DNA of 64,000 bases from Gemmatimonas sp. Its GTDB lineage: Bacteria > Gemmatimonadota > Gemmatimonadetes > Gemmatimonadales > Gemmatimonadaceae. Position numbers and translations under genes: made by a program. Location: positions 124,001 through 188,000 of the forward strand of contig JAAVWC010000003.1 of NCBI GenBank assembly GCA_023910675.1, in the 5' to 3' direction. This document shows positions 25,875 to 34,345 of this stretch, piece by piece (the stretch's first letter is position 1; each line of letters starts with the position of its first letter). The notes beneath the pieces were generated by a model. It searched no databases. It saw only the letters and a list, made by a program, of their open reading frames with translations, and was not told the origin of the DNA.

Positions 25875-27344
25875 TTACCTCTTGGTGGTGATTTTGATGA
25901 CGCCCTCGCTTCCCTTGGCGCCGTAAACCTTTTCGGCGTCGGCCCCCTTGATGATCTCCACCGATTCGATCTTGTTGGGCGAGAGTTTGTTCATCTCGGC
26001 GGGCGTGATCCGCACATTGTCCAGCAGGATCAGCCCGTCAAAGCTGTTCGGCGAACTGGTTTGCACCGAAATGGTGCTCTCGACATTCGTGCCGATTGGT
26101 TTGGTCTTCTCAACCGAGCCAAAGGAAGTGCGGGTGGTAATGGAAATGACGTTGGCCTCGCGTGATTTCTTGCGGATATCAATGCTCGCGATGCGCTCCG
26201 CCGCAATCGACTGAGCCGCGATCTCGGTCGACGCCTTGCCGTCGACCACGAATTCGGTAACCGCTGCCGTAGCAGAGAGGCGTGCGAGGCGCCGCTGAGC
26301 GGCCGCCACGTCCATCCCCTCCAGTTCGGCGCTGGTGGGCAATTCGGCGCCGCACGCGGCGAGCAGGGTGCACGTGGCGAGAACCCCGGCGAACAGTTGG
26401 CGTAACGTACGGAACGAGCCTGAACGAGTGGTCATGGTGCGGATTCTCCGTTCGAGATGGGAAGCGCGGTGGGAAAAGGCGGGAGCCCCGGTAAGCGCCG
26501 GGAGTGGCGCCGAGGCGGCGGATAAATCGATGAGTAGCGCGCCGTAGCGACGTGTGGACGCGCCGGCCGCCAAGACGCGGGCATCGCAATCCAGTTCAAT
26601 GGCGAGCCGCAGGCGTGAGAACATGAACCACGCAAACGGGTTCCAGGGCAGCAGCGCGAGCGCGAGACATCCGCTCAGCAGCAGCAACGGATCTCCGGCG
26701 GCGATATGCGCATGCTCGTGTTGCAGCACGAGACGGATTTCGTCGGCGGAACGCTCCAGCATCCACCGCGGAATGACCACGCGCGGATCGCGTGTGCCGA
26801 ACACGGCCGGCCCAAAGCTGGGACTCACGTGCACCGTCGTTGCGTCGATCGACATGACTTGCGCGGTGCGCAGCGCCAGTCGCTGCGTACGGTAGCTCCA
26901 CGCGCCGAGCGCCAGCATGCCGAGCGACGCGAGCGGGCAGAGCAAGAGCAGCGCCCACTGCGCGATGACCGGCCAGCCTCGCACGGTGCCTGCCGATGCC
27001 GTCGCCATCGAACGCACGCTCTGCTGCGCGCCAGTGGCCGCATCGCGAGCGGTGTGGTCGATGCGCTCCCACACGGTTGGTACGCGGGGCGCGTTGGCCG
27101 CGGCAACGAGCGTGACCGCCGACCATGCGCGGCCGTTGGTTGGCGTGGGTTCTGCCTGACGCATCGGTTGCGTAACGCTCAATCCGATCGTGGCCAGCAG
27201 CGCCACACTCCATACTGCACGCGTGGCGAAGGCGCCGCGGGCGAGCCAATGCAGGAGCAGCGCCATGGCCGCCAGTACGCCCGACGTCACGAGCCCCACG
27301 GTCATCCACGCGGCCAACGCGGGCGCCCATGTGGCGGCGCTCAT
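25875..27344 (-). CDS. BlaR1-like M56 metallopeptidase with TonB-plug-like C-terminus
   Basis: 489 residues. Four N-terminal membrane helices flank a cytoplasmic M56 zinc-protease domain with HEHAHIAAGDP (HExxH). A further membrane/lipobox-like segment (AGVLATCTLLAAC) leads to the periplasmic end. The last 120 residues do not resemble a penicillin-binding sensor; instead GLILLDNVRITPAEMNKLSP and GAKGSEGVIKITTKR match the plug motif of TonB-dependent receptors. Such M56-plug fusions occur in Bacteroidota and Gemmatimonadota. Expected to cleave or inactivate the BlaI-like repressor on an unknown signal. ATGA overlap with blaI. Confidence 0.85.
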   Translation of the reverse strand: MSAATWAPALAAWMTVGLVTSGVLAAMALLLHWLARGAFATRAVWSVALLATIGLSVTQPMRQAEPTPTNGRAWSAVTLVAAANAPRVPTVWERIDHTARDAATGAQQSVRSMATASAGTVRGWPVIAQWALLLLCPLASLGMLALGAWSYRTQRLALRTAQVMSIDATTVHVSPSFGPAVFGTRDPRVVIPRWMLERSADEIRLVLQHEHAHIAAGDPLLLLSGCLALALLPWNPFAWFMFSRLRLAIELDCDARVLAAGASTRRYGALLIDLSAASAPLPALTGAPAFSHRASHLERRIRTMTTRSGSFRTLRQLFAGVLATCTLLAACGAELPTSAELEGMDVAAAQRRLARLSATAAVTEFVVDGKASTEIAAQSIAAERIASIDIRKKSREANVISITTRTSFGSVEKTKPIGTNVESTISVQTSSPNSFDGLILLDNVRITPAEMNKLSPNKIESVEIIKGADAEKVYGAKGSEGVIKITTKR

Positions 27345-27715
27345 GCGTCGTCTCCCAGCCGTTCGCTGAGCAGTGAGCGCATACGCTCGAGCTCTTCGCG
27401 GCTGACCTGCTTGTCGGAGACGAGCTGCGCGAACATGCGTTCGGTGGAGCCCTGAAAAATGGCGTCCTTGATGCGCGAGATCGCGCTGCGGCCGGCCTTG
27501 TCCGCCGCGACCGTGGGGAAGTACCGGTACGCGCGCCCTTCGGCTTCCGGGCGCACGTAGCCCTTCTTCTCGAGCGTCTGCAGCGCCGACAGGACCGACG
27601 TGTAGGCGAGATCTTCATCGAGATGCTCACGGACTTCCGCGACGGTGGCGGAGCCGTTCTGCCAGAGCACGGCCATGACGGCAAGCTCGCGAGGGGGGAA
27701 GTGGAGGTCGGCCAT
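27341..27715 (-). CDS. blaI: BlaI/MecI-family transcriptional repressor
   Basis: 124 residues with the winged helix: PPRELAVMAVLWQNGSATVAEV, then YTSVLSALQTLEKKGYV. The C-terminal dimer part ends LVSDKQVSREELERMRSLL. It is translationally coupled to the M56 gene. Two TACTG/CAGTA-type palindromes flank its promoter (27730-27786), so autorepression is likely. No beta-lactamase is nearby; in this setting the pair probably senses another envelope signal. Confidence 0.92.
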   Translation of the reverse strand: MADLHFPPRELAVMAVLWQNGSATVAEVREHLDEDLAYTSVLSALQTLEKKGYVRPEAEGRAYRYFPTVAADKAGRSAISRIKDAIFQGSTERMFAQLVSDKQVSREELERMRSLLSERLGDDA

Positions 27716-27729
27716 AGCGGGGGGTGAGG

Positions 27730-27786
27730 TACTGGTCTTTCAGTAGGATAGGCGTTGTGAGGGCGGCTGTCAACTGGCTTTTCAGT
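27730..27786 (-). promoter_or_regulatory. blaI promoter with two BlaI-type operators
   Basis: On the minus strand: -35 TTGACA (27768-27773), 17-base spacer, -10 TATCCT (27745-27750). Operator 1 TACTGgtctttCAGTA (27730-27745) touches the -10; operator 2 ACTGgcttttCAGT (27773-27786) touches the -35. Confidence 0.75.
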
Positions 27787-27830
27787 AGTTTGAGATGCGA
27801 GATGGGTCCGGCGGCTTACTGGCTACGGCA

Positions 27831-27964
27831 CTAGCCCTCAGGGAGAAGAACCCAAGGGGGAAGGGAGAAGCGCGGTGCCGTCCACCATAACCGCAACCGC
27901 AGTTCCCAAGTGGACACAACCGCGCTTCTCCCTTTCCCCTTACGTTCTTCCCCCTGAGGGCTAG
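27831..27964. repeat. long imperfect inverted repeat, 46-bp arms
   Basis: Arms at 27831-27876 and 27919-27964 both begin CTAGCCCTCAGGG (TCTAGCCCTCAGGG on the right, reversed) and end AAGGGAGAAGCGCGGT, with a 42-base centre. It lies between the blaI promoter and a minus-strand operon. It could be a strong terminator for the genes ending at 27989, or a MITE-like element. Confidence 0.65.
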
Positions 27965-27988
27965 ATCCGTGGCCTGTGAACCGCCGGA

Positions 27989-28315
27989 TCAAACCACCGC
28001 AGTAACCTCCCCAGCATCGTCCACCGTCCACGCCCCCCCATCCGACCCCGCCACGCCATACCGTCGCCAGCCGGCGGGGAATGGCACCGGCAGCGCCACG
28101 AGCGCCCCCGCCGGTGTACGCCGCAGCGCAAAATCGACCGGCGACTTCCCGGCGACCGTGGCGCGACAGCGCCAGCCGCCATTCCAGCCCTTATGGAACT
28201 CGTATTCGATCGCGACCGCGCCAAATCGCCGTTCAAAGGCGGCACGAACAAGCTCGCGGAACAGCGATTGCTGTCCCGCGAGCTCCGTGATCTGCTCCAA
28301 CACGACGCTGCTCAT
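27989..28315 (-). CDS. hypothetical protein, 108 aa
   Basis: Cytosolic, with a helical first third (VLEQITELAGQQSLFRELV) and a beta-rich rest with many Trp/Gly (HKGWNGGWRCRATVAG). No family recognised. Starts 12 bases after the stop of the TIM-barrel gene, so probably its operon partner. The long inverted repeat follows. Confidence 0.5.
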   Translation of the reverse strand: MSSVVLEQITELAGQQSLFRELVRAAFERRFGAVAIEYEFHKGWNGGWRCRATVAGKSPVDFALRRTPAGALVALPVPFPAGWRRYGVAGSDGGAWTVDDAGEVTAVV

Positions 28316-28327
28316 GATGCGACGGCG

Positions 28328-29203
28328 TTACACCGTGCAGACGGCAACGGCCTCCTTGAGCGACGTCACGCCGTCGCGCTTGGGAATGAACTCGTGCGCG
28401 AACACGCCGGTGTAGCCGGTGTCGGCGATGTACTGCGCGATGCCGCGATAGTTGAGCTCCTGCGCGGTGTCGATTTCATTGCGCCCCGGCACACCCGCGG
28501 TATGAAAGTGCGCGATGTACGGCAGGCTCGCCTTGATGGTGGCCAGGACGTCGCCTTCCATGACCTGCATGTGATAAATGTCGTAGAGGAGCCGGAAGCT
28601 GGGGCTGTTCACGCCTTTGGCCACTTCGACGGCCCACGCGGTGTGATCGGCGTGATAGTCCTTGTGGTCGACTTTGCTGTTCAGCATTTCCATGCACAGC
28701 ACGACGCCGTGCTTCTCCGCCGTCGGCATGAGCCGCTTGAGACCGGCAATGCAGTTGGCAATCCCTTCGCCGTCGCTCATACCGGCACGGTTGCCGCTGA
28801 ACACCACGATTTTCGAAACGCCCGCCGCGGCGGCCTTGGGGATGTACGCTTCGCCGTCGGCGACGAGCTTGTCGTGATTGGCGAGGCGGTTGAAGCCCAC
28901 GGGAATGGTACCGAAGCTGTTGCCCATGGTGCACAGCAAGCCGAACTGCTTGGGCACATCCCATTCGTCGGGGCCGAGCAGGTCGACACCCACAAGGCCG
29001 ATCTCCTTGGCCGTTGCGCACAAGGCTTCGATTTTGGTGCGCGAGTAACACCACCGCGCCACCGATTGCCGGAGGCGACCGGCGGTACTCGGCAACCCCT
29101 GCGACAACGGCAGCGACGCGCTGGCAACGGTTGGCAGTACGCCGTTGAGCGCTCCCGCAACCGCGGTCACTCCAAGTGTGCTGATCGCGTTGCGTCGCGT
29201 CAT
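28328..29203 (-). CDS. hydroxypyruvate isomerase-like TIM-barrel protein with Tat signal
   Basis: From ATG 29203: MTRRNAISTLGVTAVAGALNG, a twin-arginine-type signal, then an AP-endonuclease-2/xylose-isomerase-like TIM barrel. Family blocks: VVFSGNRAGM, VVLCMEMLNSKVDH, DIYHMQVMEGD and IAHFHTAGVPGRNEIDTAQE. Metal ligands Glu, Asp-His and His are visible. Hydroxypyruvate isomerases interconvert hydroxypyruvate and tartronate semialdehyde, but exported relatives may act on other sugars. A GTG at 29248 (VKHDHTHE) would give a longer leader. A GMC remnant lies upstream. Confidence 0.82.
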   Translation of the reverse strand: MTRRNAISTLGVTAVAGALNGVLPTVASASLPLSQGLPSTAGRLRQSVARWCYSRTKIEALCATAKEIGLVGVDLLGPDEWDVPKQFGLLCTMGNSFGTIPVGFNRLANHDKLVADGEAYIPKAAAAGVSKIVVFSGNRAGMSDGEGIANCIAGLKRLMPTAEKHGVVLCMEMLNSKVDHKDYHADHTAWAVEVAKGVNSPSFRLLYDIYHMQVMEGDVLATIKASLPYIAHFHTAGVPGRNEIDTAQELNYRGIAQYIADTGYTGVFAHEFIPKRDGVTSLKEAVAVCTV

Positions 29204-29244
29204 CGTCGTCGCGTCGTGTGGCAGTTCATGCGTGTGGTCGTGTT

Positions 29245-29560
29245 TCACAAGGCCCTCCGTTTGAGTTCGCCAACCGCGTGGGCAACGGCGCGGGCCGTCG
29301 GTGCCATGTAGGTGATCGATGGATTCTGGCGGGCGCTTCTCGTCATCGACGAGCCGTCGGTGATGAACAAGTTGGGCACGTCCCACGACTGATTCCAGCC
29401 GTTCAACACGCCATCCTTAGCCGTCTTCGACAGGCGCGCGGCGCGGCCAATGGTCATGACCCGCTCGCCGTTGAACGACTTGAGAATGCGTTCACGCGCG
29501 GTTCGCGCGCCTGCGCGGTGCCCAGCGATCCCAAGGTGTCACTCCTCGCGGCCGGCTCCC
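29245..29560 (-). pseudogene. GMC oxidoreductase remnant with internal deletion
   Basis: The last 45 residues are a clear GMC C-terminus (WNQSWDVPNLFITDGSSMT, then ARQNPSITYMA). Immediately before them is SFNGERVMTIGRAARLS, which belongs to the N-terminal FAD domain of the same family, so roughly 350 codons are missing between. Upstream, the remaining pieces (GSLGTAQARE) are in another frame. Non-functional. GMC enzymes of this group often sit beside TIM-barrel isomerases like the gene downstream. Confidence 0.65.
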
Positions 29561-29628
29561 TCGGTGGGCATGGCGGCGGCGCCGTCGTAGTGGCCGGGCA
29601 TGATCTGCATCTTGAGCACGTCCTAGGG

Positions 29629-30771
29629 TTACTGGATCTGGATGTACAGCGGCTGCGGCCACAAGCGCAAGATTTGCTCGCGCGGTGTGGTCGGTTTGTC
29701 GTTCTTAGCCTTGGTAAACTGCTTCCAGCCGGCAAACTGCACGGGCTCCTTCTTGATGTAGCTGTAGTACGAGTCACGCTTCAGCCACGGCGCGCCAAAA
29801 CCGTCCATGTGCATTACGATCTGCACCTTGGGATCGAGCTTGATCTTGTCGGCATTCGTCACGCCCTTCCTCGTGAACCGATGAATGACCAGCATCTTGG
29901 GAGGCAGCTTGTACTTGTCCACCAACTCGGCCAGGTAGCGCGACGCATAGTTCACGTCGGCCGCGTCGTACGTCCCGATCTTCTTGCCCGGACGCGAGCC
30001 GTCCTTCATGGAGAATTCGGGGTCGATGCCAAGGTGCACGTCGGGGCGCTTGAGGAAACGCTCGAGCAGCGGCAGCTCGGCCTGCAACGTGCTCAACCCC
30101 ACCTGCACATCGATGAACATGATGGCGTTCCGGCTCTTGGCCCAGCCGTACACCTTTTCGATGAGCGTGCTGTCCATGCGGTTGCGGAACTTGCCATCGA
30201 AGCCCTTGTCGCCCGCGGCCACCACCGCAATGAGGTGCAGCGCCGGCTGCACCGGATGTTGCGGGTCGAGCTTATTCCACTCGGCAACTTCCTGATCGAG
30301 CTTGCGCAGCATCTCGGCGGGTTCGAATTCGCCCAGAATGCCCATGCGCGTCGAGCGCGGGTTGCCATAAAACGCGATCACCCGCTTGGCGGGGAGAATG
30401 GACCCCGGGAGCGCCGCCGGCATGCTTGGGGGCCAGAGCGTATCGAGGTCGCTGCCGGTGCCTTTGTATGCGAGGTGGCGATCGCCAGACTGCGGACCAA
30501 GGGCGCCAGAAGGCTTGGCGGGCGCCGAGTCCTTGGCAGACGGCGCGGCCTTCGTAGACTTGGTCGACGCGGTCTTCTTGGCCGTTGGCTTCGATGACGC
30601 TTGGGGAGGTTGGCCGTTCTTCTCGACCGTGACGCTCTGTGCGGATTGCGCGCCAAGCGTGCCGCCGTGGGCGGCGCCGGAAGCGAGCAATCCCACCAGG
30701 CCGAACAGGGCCGACGAGAGATAGCGAGAGCGCACGAACTGGCGCTGCGGGAGAGCTACGGAGATGGGCAT
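29629..30771 (-). CDS. secreted hypothetical protein, 380 aa
   Basis: The N-terminus is a signal peptide (LSSALFGLVGLLASGAAHGG), followed by about 60 residues rich in Lys/Ala/Ser/Thr/Pro, a disordered linker. Residues 120-380 look like an alpha/beta, possibly TIM-barrel, domain: RVIAFYGNPRSTRMGILGE, HLGIDPEFSMKDG, LVIHRFTRKG, QIVMHMDGFGAPWLK. The acidic residues at strand ends suggest a glycosidase-like enzyme, but no family is recognised with certainty. Probably periplasmic. Confidence 0.6.
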   Translation of the reverse strand: MPISVALPQRQFVRSRYLSSALFGLVGLLASGAAHGGTLGAQSAQSVTVEKNGQPPQASSKPTAKKTASTKSTKAAPSAKDSAPAKPSGALGPQSGDRHLAYKGTGSDLDTLWPPSMPAALPGSILPAKRVIAFYGNPRSTRMGILGEFEPAEMLRKLDQEVAEWNKLDPQHPVQPALHLIAVVAAGDKGFDGKFRNRMDSTLIEKVYGWAKSRNAIMFIDVQVGLSTLQAELPLLERFLKRPDVHLGIDPEFSMKDGSRPGKKIGTYDAADVNYASRYLAELVDKYKLPPKMLVIHRFTRKGVTNADKIKLDPKVQIVMHMDGFGAPWLKRDSYYSYIKKEPVQFAGWKQFTKAKNDKPTTPREQILRLWPQPLYIQIQ

Positions 30772-30780
30772 GGCGACAGA

Positions 30781-31225
30781 CTAACGGGGAGTATCGGTGC
30801 GACAAAGGGGATGAGCGGTGACCGTTGTCACCGAACCGGACAGTCGTACCCCATCGGTAAGATCACGGTTCAACGTGTCTTCGACCTTCTGACGGGGACG
30901 TTCGAGAATGTCATCGAGCGGAAACTTGGCCCCATCACGTAGCCGCTGGACAAAGTCGCCGCCCCGCATCCACGCCACCCTGCTCACGAGCGCGTCACCA
31001 GCTGCCAGGTGGAGTCGAGTTGCTGGTCGCTGGTGAGCACGAGTCGCACGCACGGCGGCGTACGCGACGGCGGGCATCGACTGCCGAGACCGGCATGCTG
31101 GGGAGAACCGGCACTGGCCATTCCCCCGGGCGCGGCTTCGGCATGGCGGGCGCAAGGGTCGCGTTCCCACCGCAGCTCATCGGCAGGCTCGCGGCGATGG
31201 CAAGCGTGATGGAGCGCGGGAGGCT
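30781..31225 (-). pseudogene. DUF4403-like lipoprotein remnant
   Basis: One frame begins with a lipoprotein-like signal (SITLAIAASLPMSCGG) and LPSMPVSAVD; another contains LVLTSDQQLDSTWQLVTRS and a stop; a third ends with FPLDDILERPRQKVEDTLNR and a stop. Together they resemble the two ends of a DUF4403 protein (normally over 400 residues) with a large deletion and frameshifts. No intact frame covers it. Confidence 0.4.
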
Positions 31226-31241
31226 GGTCACCGTGATCCGA

Positions 31242-31961
31242 CTACTTGGGGACGTCGGTTTTGGGCGCGGCGTATTGCATGCGACCGAGAATCGCAGCGA
31301 TTCGGCGACTCGCAATACTGCCGCGTGGCGACCACTTCCGTGGGGAGGGCAGAATGGCGGCCATGCGCGCGGCTTCCTCACGCGTGAGTTGCGACGCGTG
31401 CTTCTTGAAGTGGTACTGTGCGCCGGCCTCGATACCGAATTGATTGGGACCCCATTCGGCGAGGTTGAGGTACAAATCGAGAATGCGCTCCTTGGTGAGC
31501 AGCAACTCGAGGAGCAGTGTGAGGTACGCCTCGATCCCCTTTCGGATGAACGACCGTCCGTTCCACAGAAAGATGTTCTTGGCCACCTGCTGCGTGAGGG
31601 TACTCGCGCCGCGCAGCTTGCCGCCGCGCTTGCGCCGGTCGAGCGCTTTGTCGATTTCGACGAAGTCGATGCCGTTGTGCAGGTAGAACCGATCGTCCTC
31701 CGACGCGAGCACGGCGCGGCGGATGTTGTCATTCATGGCGGCGCGGGCAATTGGCGAATGCTGCGGCCAGATCGGACGGTTGCCATTGCCTAATCGTTCT
31801 GCCGCACGCCCCACCATGACCATGGTCACCGGTGGGTTCACGACGGCGAACAGCAGAATGAGCGGAATGGGCGCAATGGCGAGCAGGAACAGCGCGCGCA
31901 GGATGCGCACGGGCCACGAACGCTTGGGCGCATCCCTGCGGGATCTGAAGCCGAAGGCCAT
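31242..31961 (-). CDS. mtgA: monofunctional peptidoglycan glycosyltransferase
   Basis: 239 residues: one N-terminal membrane helix (FLLAIAPIPLILLFAVV) and a GT51 domain with VLASEDDRFYLHNGID (catalytic Glu), GASTLTQQVAKNIFL, RKGIEAYLTLLLE and ILDLYLN. It polymerises lipid II into glycan strands at the periplasmic face. Its start overlaps the stop of the acyltransferase gene by one base, so both are in one operon. Confidence 0.94.
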   Translation of the reverse strand: MAFGFRSRRDAPKRSWPVRILRALFLLAIAPIPLILLFAVVNPPVTMVMVGRAAERLGNGNRPIWPQHSPIARAAMNDNIRRAVLASEDDRFYLHNGIDFVEIDKALDRRKRGGKLRGASTLTQQVAKNIFLWNGRSFIRKGIEAYLTLLLELLLTKERILDLYLNLAEWGPNQFGIEAGAQYHFKKHASQLTREEAARMAAILPSPRKWSPRGSIASRRIAAILGRMQYAAPKTDVPK

Positions 31962-32911
31962 CAGGGCTCGCGCAGATGTGGCGGTGTGTCAGGCGGCTGT
32001 CGCCGCCACCGGCGATGCTGCCAGAAGTACTGCTCGGGGTATTCGCGAATCATGTCTTCGAGCATCTGCGTGTAGCGCAGCACGATGGCGTCGACATCGA
32101 CGTCGCGATCGCCCGTGAGCTCCACCTCGACCGGCTTCACGATGAAGGCGTACTTGCCGCTCGGCTGCCGCACGCCCGTCATGAACAGCACGGGCGAGTC
32201 GAAGCGCAGCGCAAACACGGCGGGACCGCGCGGCGTTTTCGCGGGACGGCCGAAGAAGGGCACGAAGGTACTCGCGAGCCCCAGCGCATCGTGATCGGCG
32301 ACAAGCGCCACGAGGTGGTTGTCACGCAGTGCCCGTGGTGCTTTGCGCACGGCGTCCTTGTCGTGAATGACTTCCATGCCAATGCGCCGCCGAGTCTGCG
32401 TGATGTACGCTTCGAACAGCTTGTTGGCGGCGCCGCGCGTGACGGCATCGATGGGCACGCCGCACGCGGCGACATAGGCGCCCGCAAACTCCCAGTTGCC
32501 CAGGTGGCCCGTCACGGCAATGATGCCACGTCCCTTGGCCAGCGCTGCTTCGACGTGGTGCCAGCCCTCGACGCGCTCGACGCGCTCGAGAATGGCCTCG
32601 CGCGGGGTACCGGGGAGAATCGCGGTTTCGATGGACGTGCGTCCAAGGCTTTCGTACGACCGGGCCGACAGATCGCGAACCTCTGATGGCGACAAGTGCG
32701 GAAACGCGGCCGCAATTTGCCGTTCCACCACGCCCGCGCGAATGCCGATGGGCTTGTACGCCAATCGGGCGAGCTTGGCACCCACCCAACTGGCGCCGCG
32801 CCACCCCAGCAGCCGCAGACCGGCCACGGCGCTTCGCGTGGCCAGGTATTCGAGGCGATGGGAGAAGGTCGGGGCGGGGATCGTTGCCGAACCGTTGGGT
32901 ACCGTGCTCAT
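31961..32911 (-). CDS. LpxL/HtrB-family lysophospholipid/lipid A acyltransferase
   Basis: 316 residues from MSTVPNGSATIP. The catalytic block is VTGHLGNWE (HxxxxE), followed by DAVTRGAANKLFEAYI and the PFFGRPAKTPRGPA segment with the family Arg. Such enzymes transfer acyl chains to lipid A precursors at the inner membrane, so the organism probably makes a lipopolysaccharide-like lipid; phosphatidylinositol-mannoside acyltransferases share the fold. Ends QYFWQHRRWRRQ. The frame extends to 33001, but homology and distance to the divergent gene favour ATG 32911. Confidence 0.86.
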   Translation of the reverse strand: MSTVPNGSATIPAPTFSHRLEYLATRSAVAGLRLLGWRGASWVGAKLARLAYKPIGIRAGVVERQIAAAFPHLSPSEVRDLSARSYESLGRTSIETAILPGTPREAILERVERVEGWHHVEAALAKGRGIIAVTGHLGNWEFAGAYVAACGVPIDAVTRGAANKLFEAYITQTRRRIGMEVIHDKDAVRKAPRALRDNHLVALVADHDALGLASTFVPFFGRPAKTPRGPAVFALRFDSPVLFMTGVRQPSGKYAFIVKPVEVELTGDRDVDVDAIVLRYTQMLEDMIREYPEQYFWQHRRWRRQPPDTPPHLREP

Positions 32912-32981
32912 GGTGAGAGAATCTAACCGATCCCGTCGCGATCTCCCGGTCACGGCGGTCCCGGTTCCGGGCCATATTCCA

Positions 32982-33896
32982 ATGATGACCTCACCACCCA
33001 CACCCGGCCCCTCAGCGTCCTACGCCTCATCGCAGCGACTGGCCCAGATCGGTCTGGCGATCAATGCGGTGCTGGCCGTCGTGAAGCTAGTGGCCGGCTT
33101 ACTGGGGAACGCGTATGCCCTTGTGGCCGATGCGATCGAGAGCGGCACCGACATGGTGGGCTCACTGGTGGTCTGGAGCGGGCTACGCATTGCCAGTCGG
33201 GATCCCGACGAGCGGTATCCCTTCGGCTATGGTCGTGCCGAGGCGCTCGCGGGGGCCGTGGTGGCGCTGCTCATGTTGGGAGCCGCCGCCGGGATTGCCA
33301 TCGAGTCGATCCGCGAAATCCGCACGCCGCACCGTGCACCTGCGCCGTGGACATTGGCCGTGCTGGCGCTGGTGATCGTCGTGAAGGAAGTGCTTGCCAA
33401 AAAGGTGTTGCAGGCGGGCGCGGCGCATGGCAGCGTCGCCGTGGCCGCCGACGGATGGCATCATCGTGCGGATGCCATCACGTCGGGCGCCGCGTTCGTG
33501 GGAATCACGTTCGCCGTCGTCGGCGGACCGGGGTGGGAGGTGGCCGACGACTGGGCCGCGCTGGTCGCGGCGGGGATCATCGTCATCAACGGCGGCGTGC
33601 TGATACGCACCGCCCTCAGCGATCTCATGGACCGCGCTCCGGCACCGGTCATTCACGACACGATTACCGCGGCCGCCATGGGCACGAGTGGTGTGCAAGC
33701 AATAGAAAAACTCAAGATCCGGAAAACGGGCACGGCGTACTACGTGGACATTCACGTGCAGGCCGAGCCCACGATGTCGTTACATGAGGCACACATCTTG
33801 TCGGGGCGGGTAAAGACGGCAATTCGCCACTGCGTGCCCGCTGCCGCCGGCGTCCTCATCCACATGGAACCCTACGAGCCAACGGAGGGGATATGA
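32982..33896 (+). CDS. cation diffusion facilitator (CDF) transporter
   Basis: 304 residues with six membrane helices and a C-terminal cytosolic ferredoxin-like domain. The metal site motif in helix 2 is ALVADAIESGTDMVGS, and in helix 5 DGWHHRADAITS (HxxxD). YPFGYGRAEALAG is the family signature after helix 2. Helix 2 reads ADAIESGTD in place of the common DSLHSLxD, so the ion may be Zn2+, Fe2+ or Mn2+. Overlaps the PNPOx-like gene by four bases. Confidence 0.9.
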   Translation: MMTSPPTPGPSASYASSQRLAQIGLAINAVLAVVKLVAGLLGNAYALVADAIESGTDMVGSLVVWSGLRIASRDPDERYPFGYGRAEALAGAVVALLMLGAAAGIAIESIREIRTPHRAPAPWTLAVLALVIVVKEVLAKKVLQAGAAHGSVAVAADGWHHRADAITSGAAFVGITFAVVGGPGWEVADDWAALVAAGIIVINGGVLIRTALSDLMDRAPAPVIHDTITAAAMGTSGVQAIEKLKIRKTGTAYYVDIHVQAEPTMSLHEAHILSGRVKTAIRHCVPAAAGVLIHMEPYEPTEGI

Positions 33897-34345
33897 GCAA
33901 CACACCCATGTTTCGCGTGCTTACCACGTCGGAATGTTTCGCCCTGCTCGAGTCGCAGTATGTGGGACGCATGGCGTTCACGTTCCGCGACCGCGTGGAT
34001 ATCGAGCCCGTACACTACGTCTGCAAAGACCGTCGCATCTGGGGACGCACGCAACTCGGCACCAAGGTGGCAGTGCTCGCACACCATCCGTGGGTGGCGT
34101 TCGAAGTCGACAAAGTCGACGCGCTCTTCACTTGGCAAAGTGTCGTGGTGCGTGGCCGCGTGGAGTTCCCTGATCCCGAAGGCAGTGCGCACGATCGGGA
34201 CCAGTATGCGGCCGGCGTGGCGGCGTTTCGCGAGTTGGTGCCGGAGGCGTTCACCCACGACGATCCGACGCCGGACCGTGATCTCGTATTCGTGCTCCCT
34301 GCCACCGAACTCGAAGGGCGCGCCGCGGTGGCGCGGGTTCGCTGA
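33893..34345 (+). CDS. pyridoxamine 5'-phosphate oxidase-like flavin-binding protein
   Basis: 150 residues: the split-barrel start TSECFALLESQYVGRMAF, then IEPVHYVCKDRRIWGRT and WVAFEVDKVDALFTW. It belongs to the PNPOx-like family that includes FMN- or haem-binding proteins and nitroimidazole reductases; the exact reaction is unknown. ATGA overlap upstream and one-base overlap with ppk2 downstream make a three-gene operon. Confidence 0.82.
   Translation: MSNTPMFRVLTTSECFALLESQYVGRMAFTFRDRVDIEPVHYVCKDRRIWGRTQLGTKVAVLAHHPWVAFEVDKVDALFTWQSVVVRGRVEFPDPEGSAHDRDQYAAGVAAFRELVPEAFTHDDPTPDRDLVFVLPATELEGRAAVARVR

Noticed and set aside
28193..30597. two long plus frames (372 and 459 codons)
   Set aside because: Antisense to the isomerase and the 380-aa secreted protein, which have signal peptides or family motifs.
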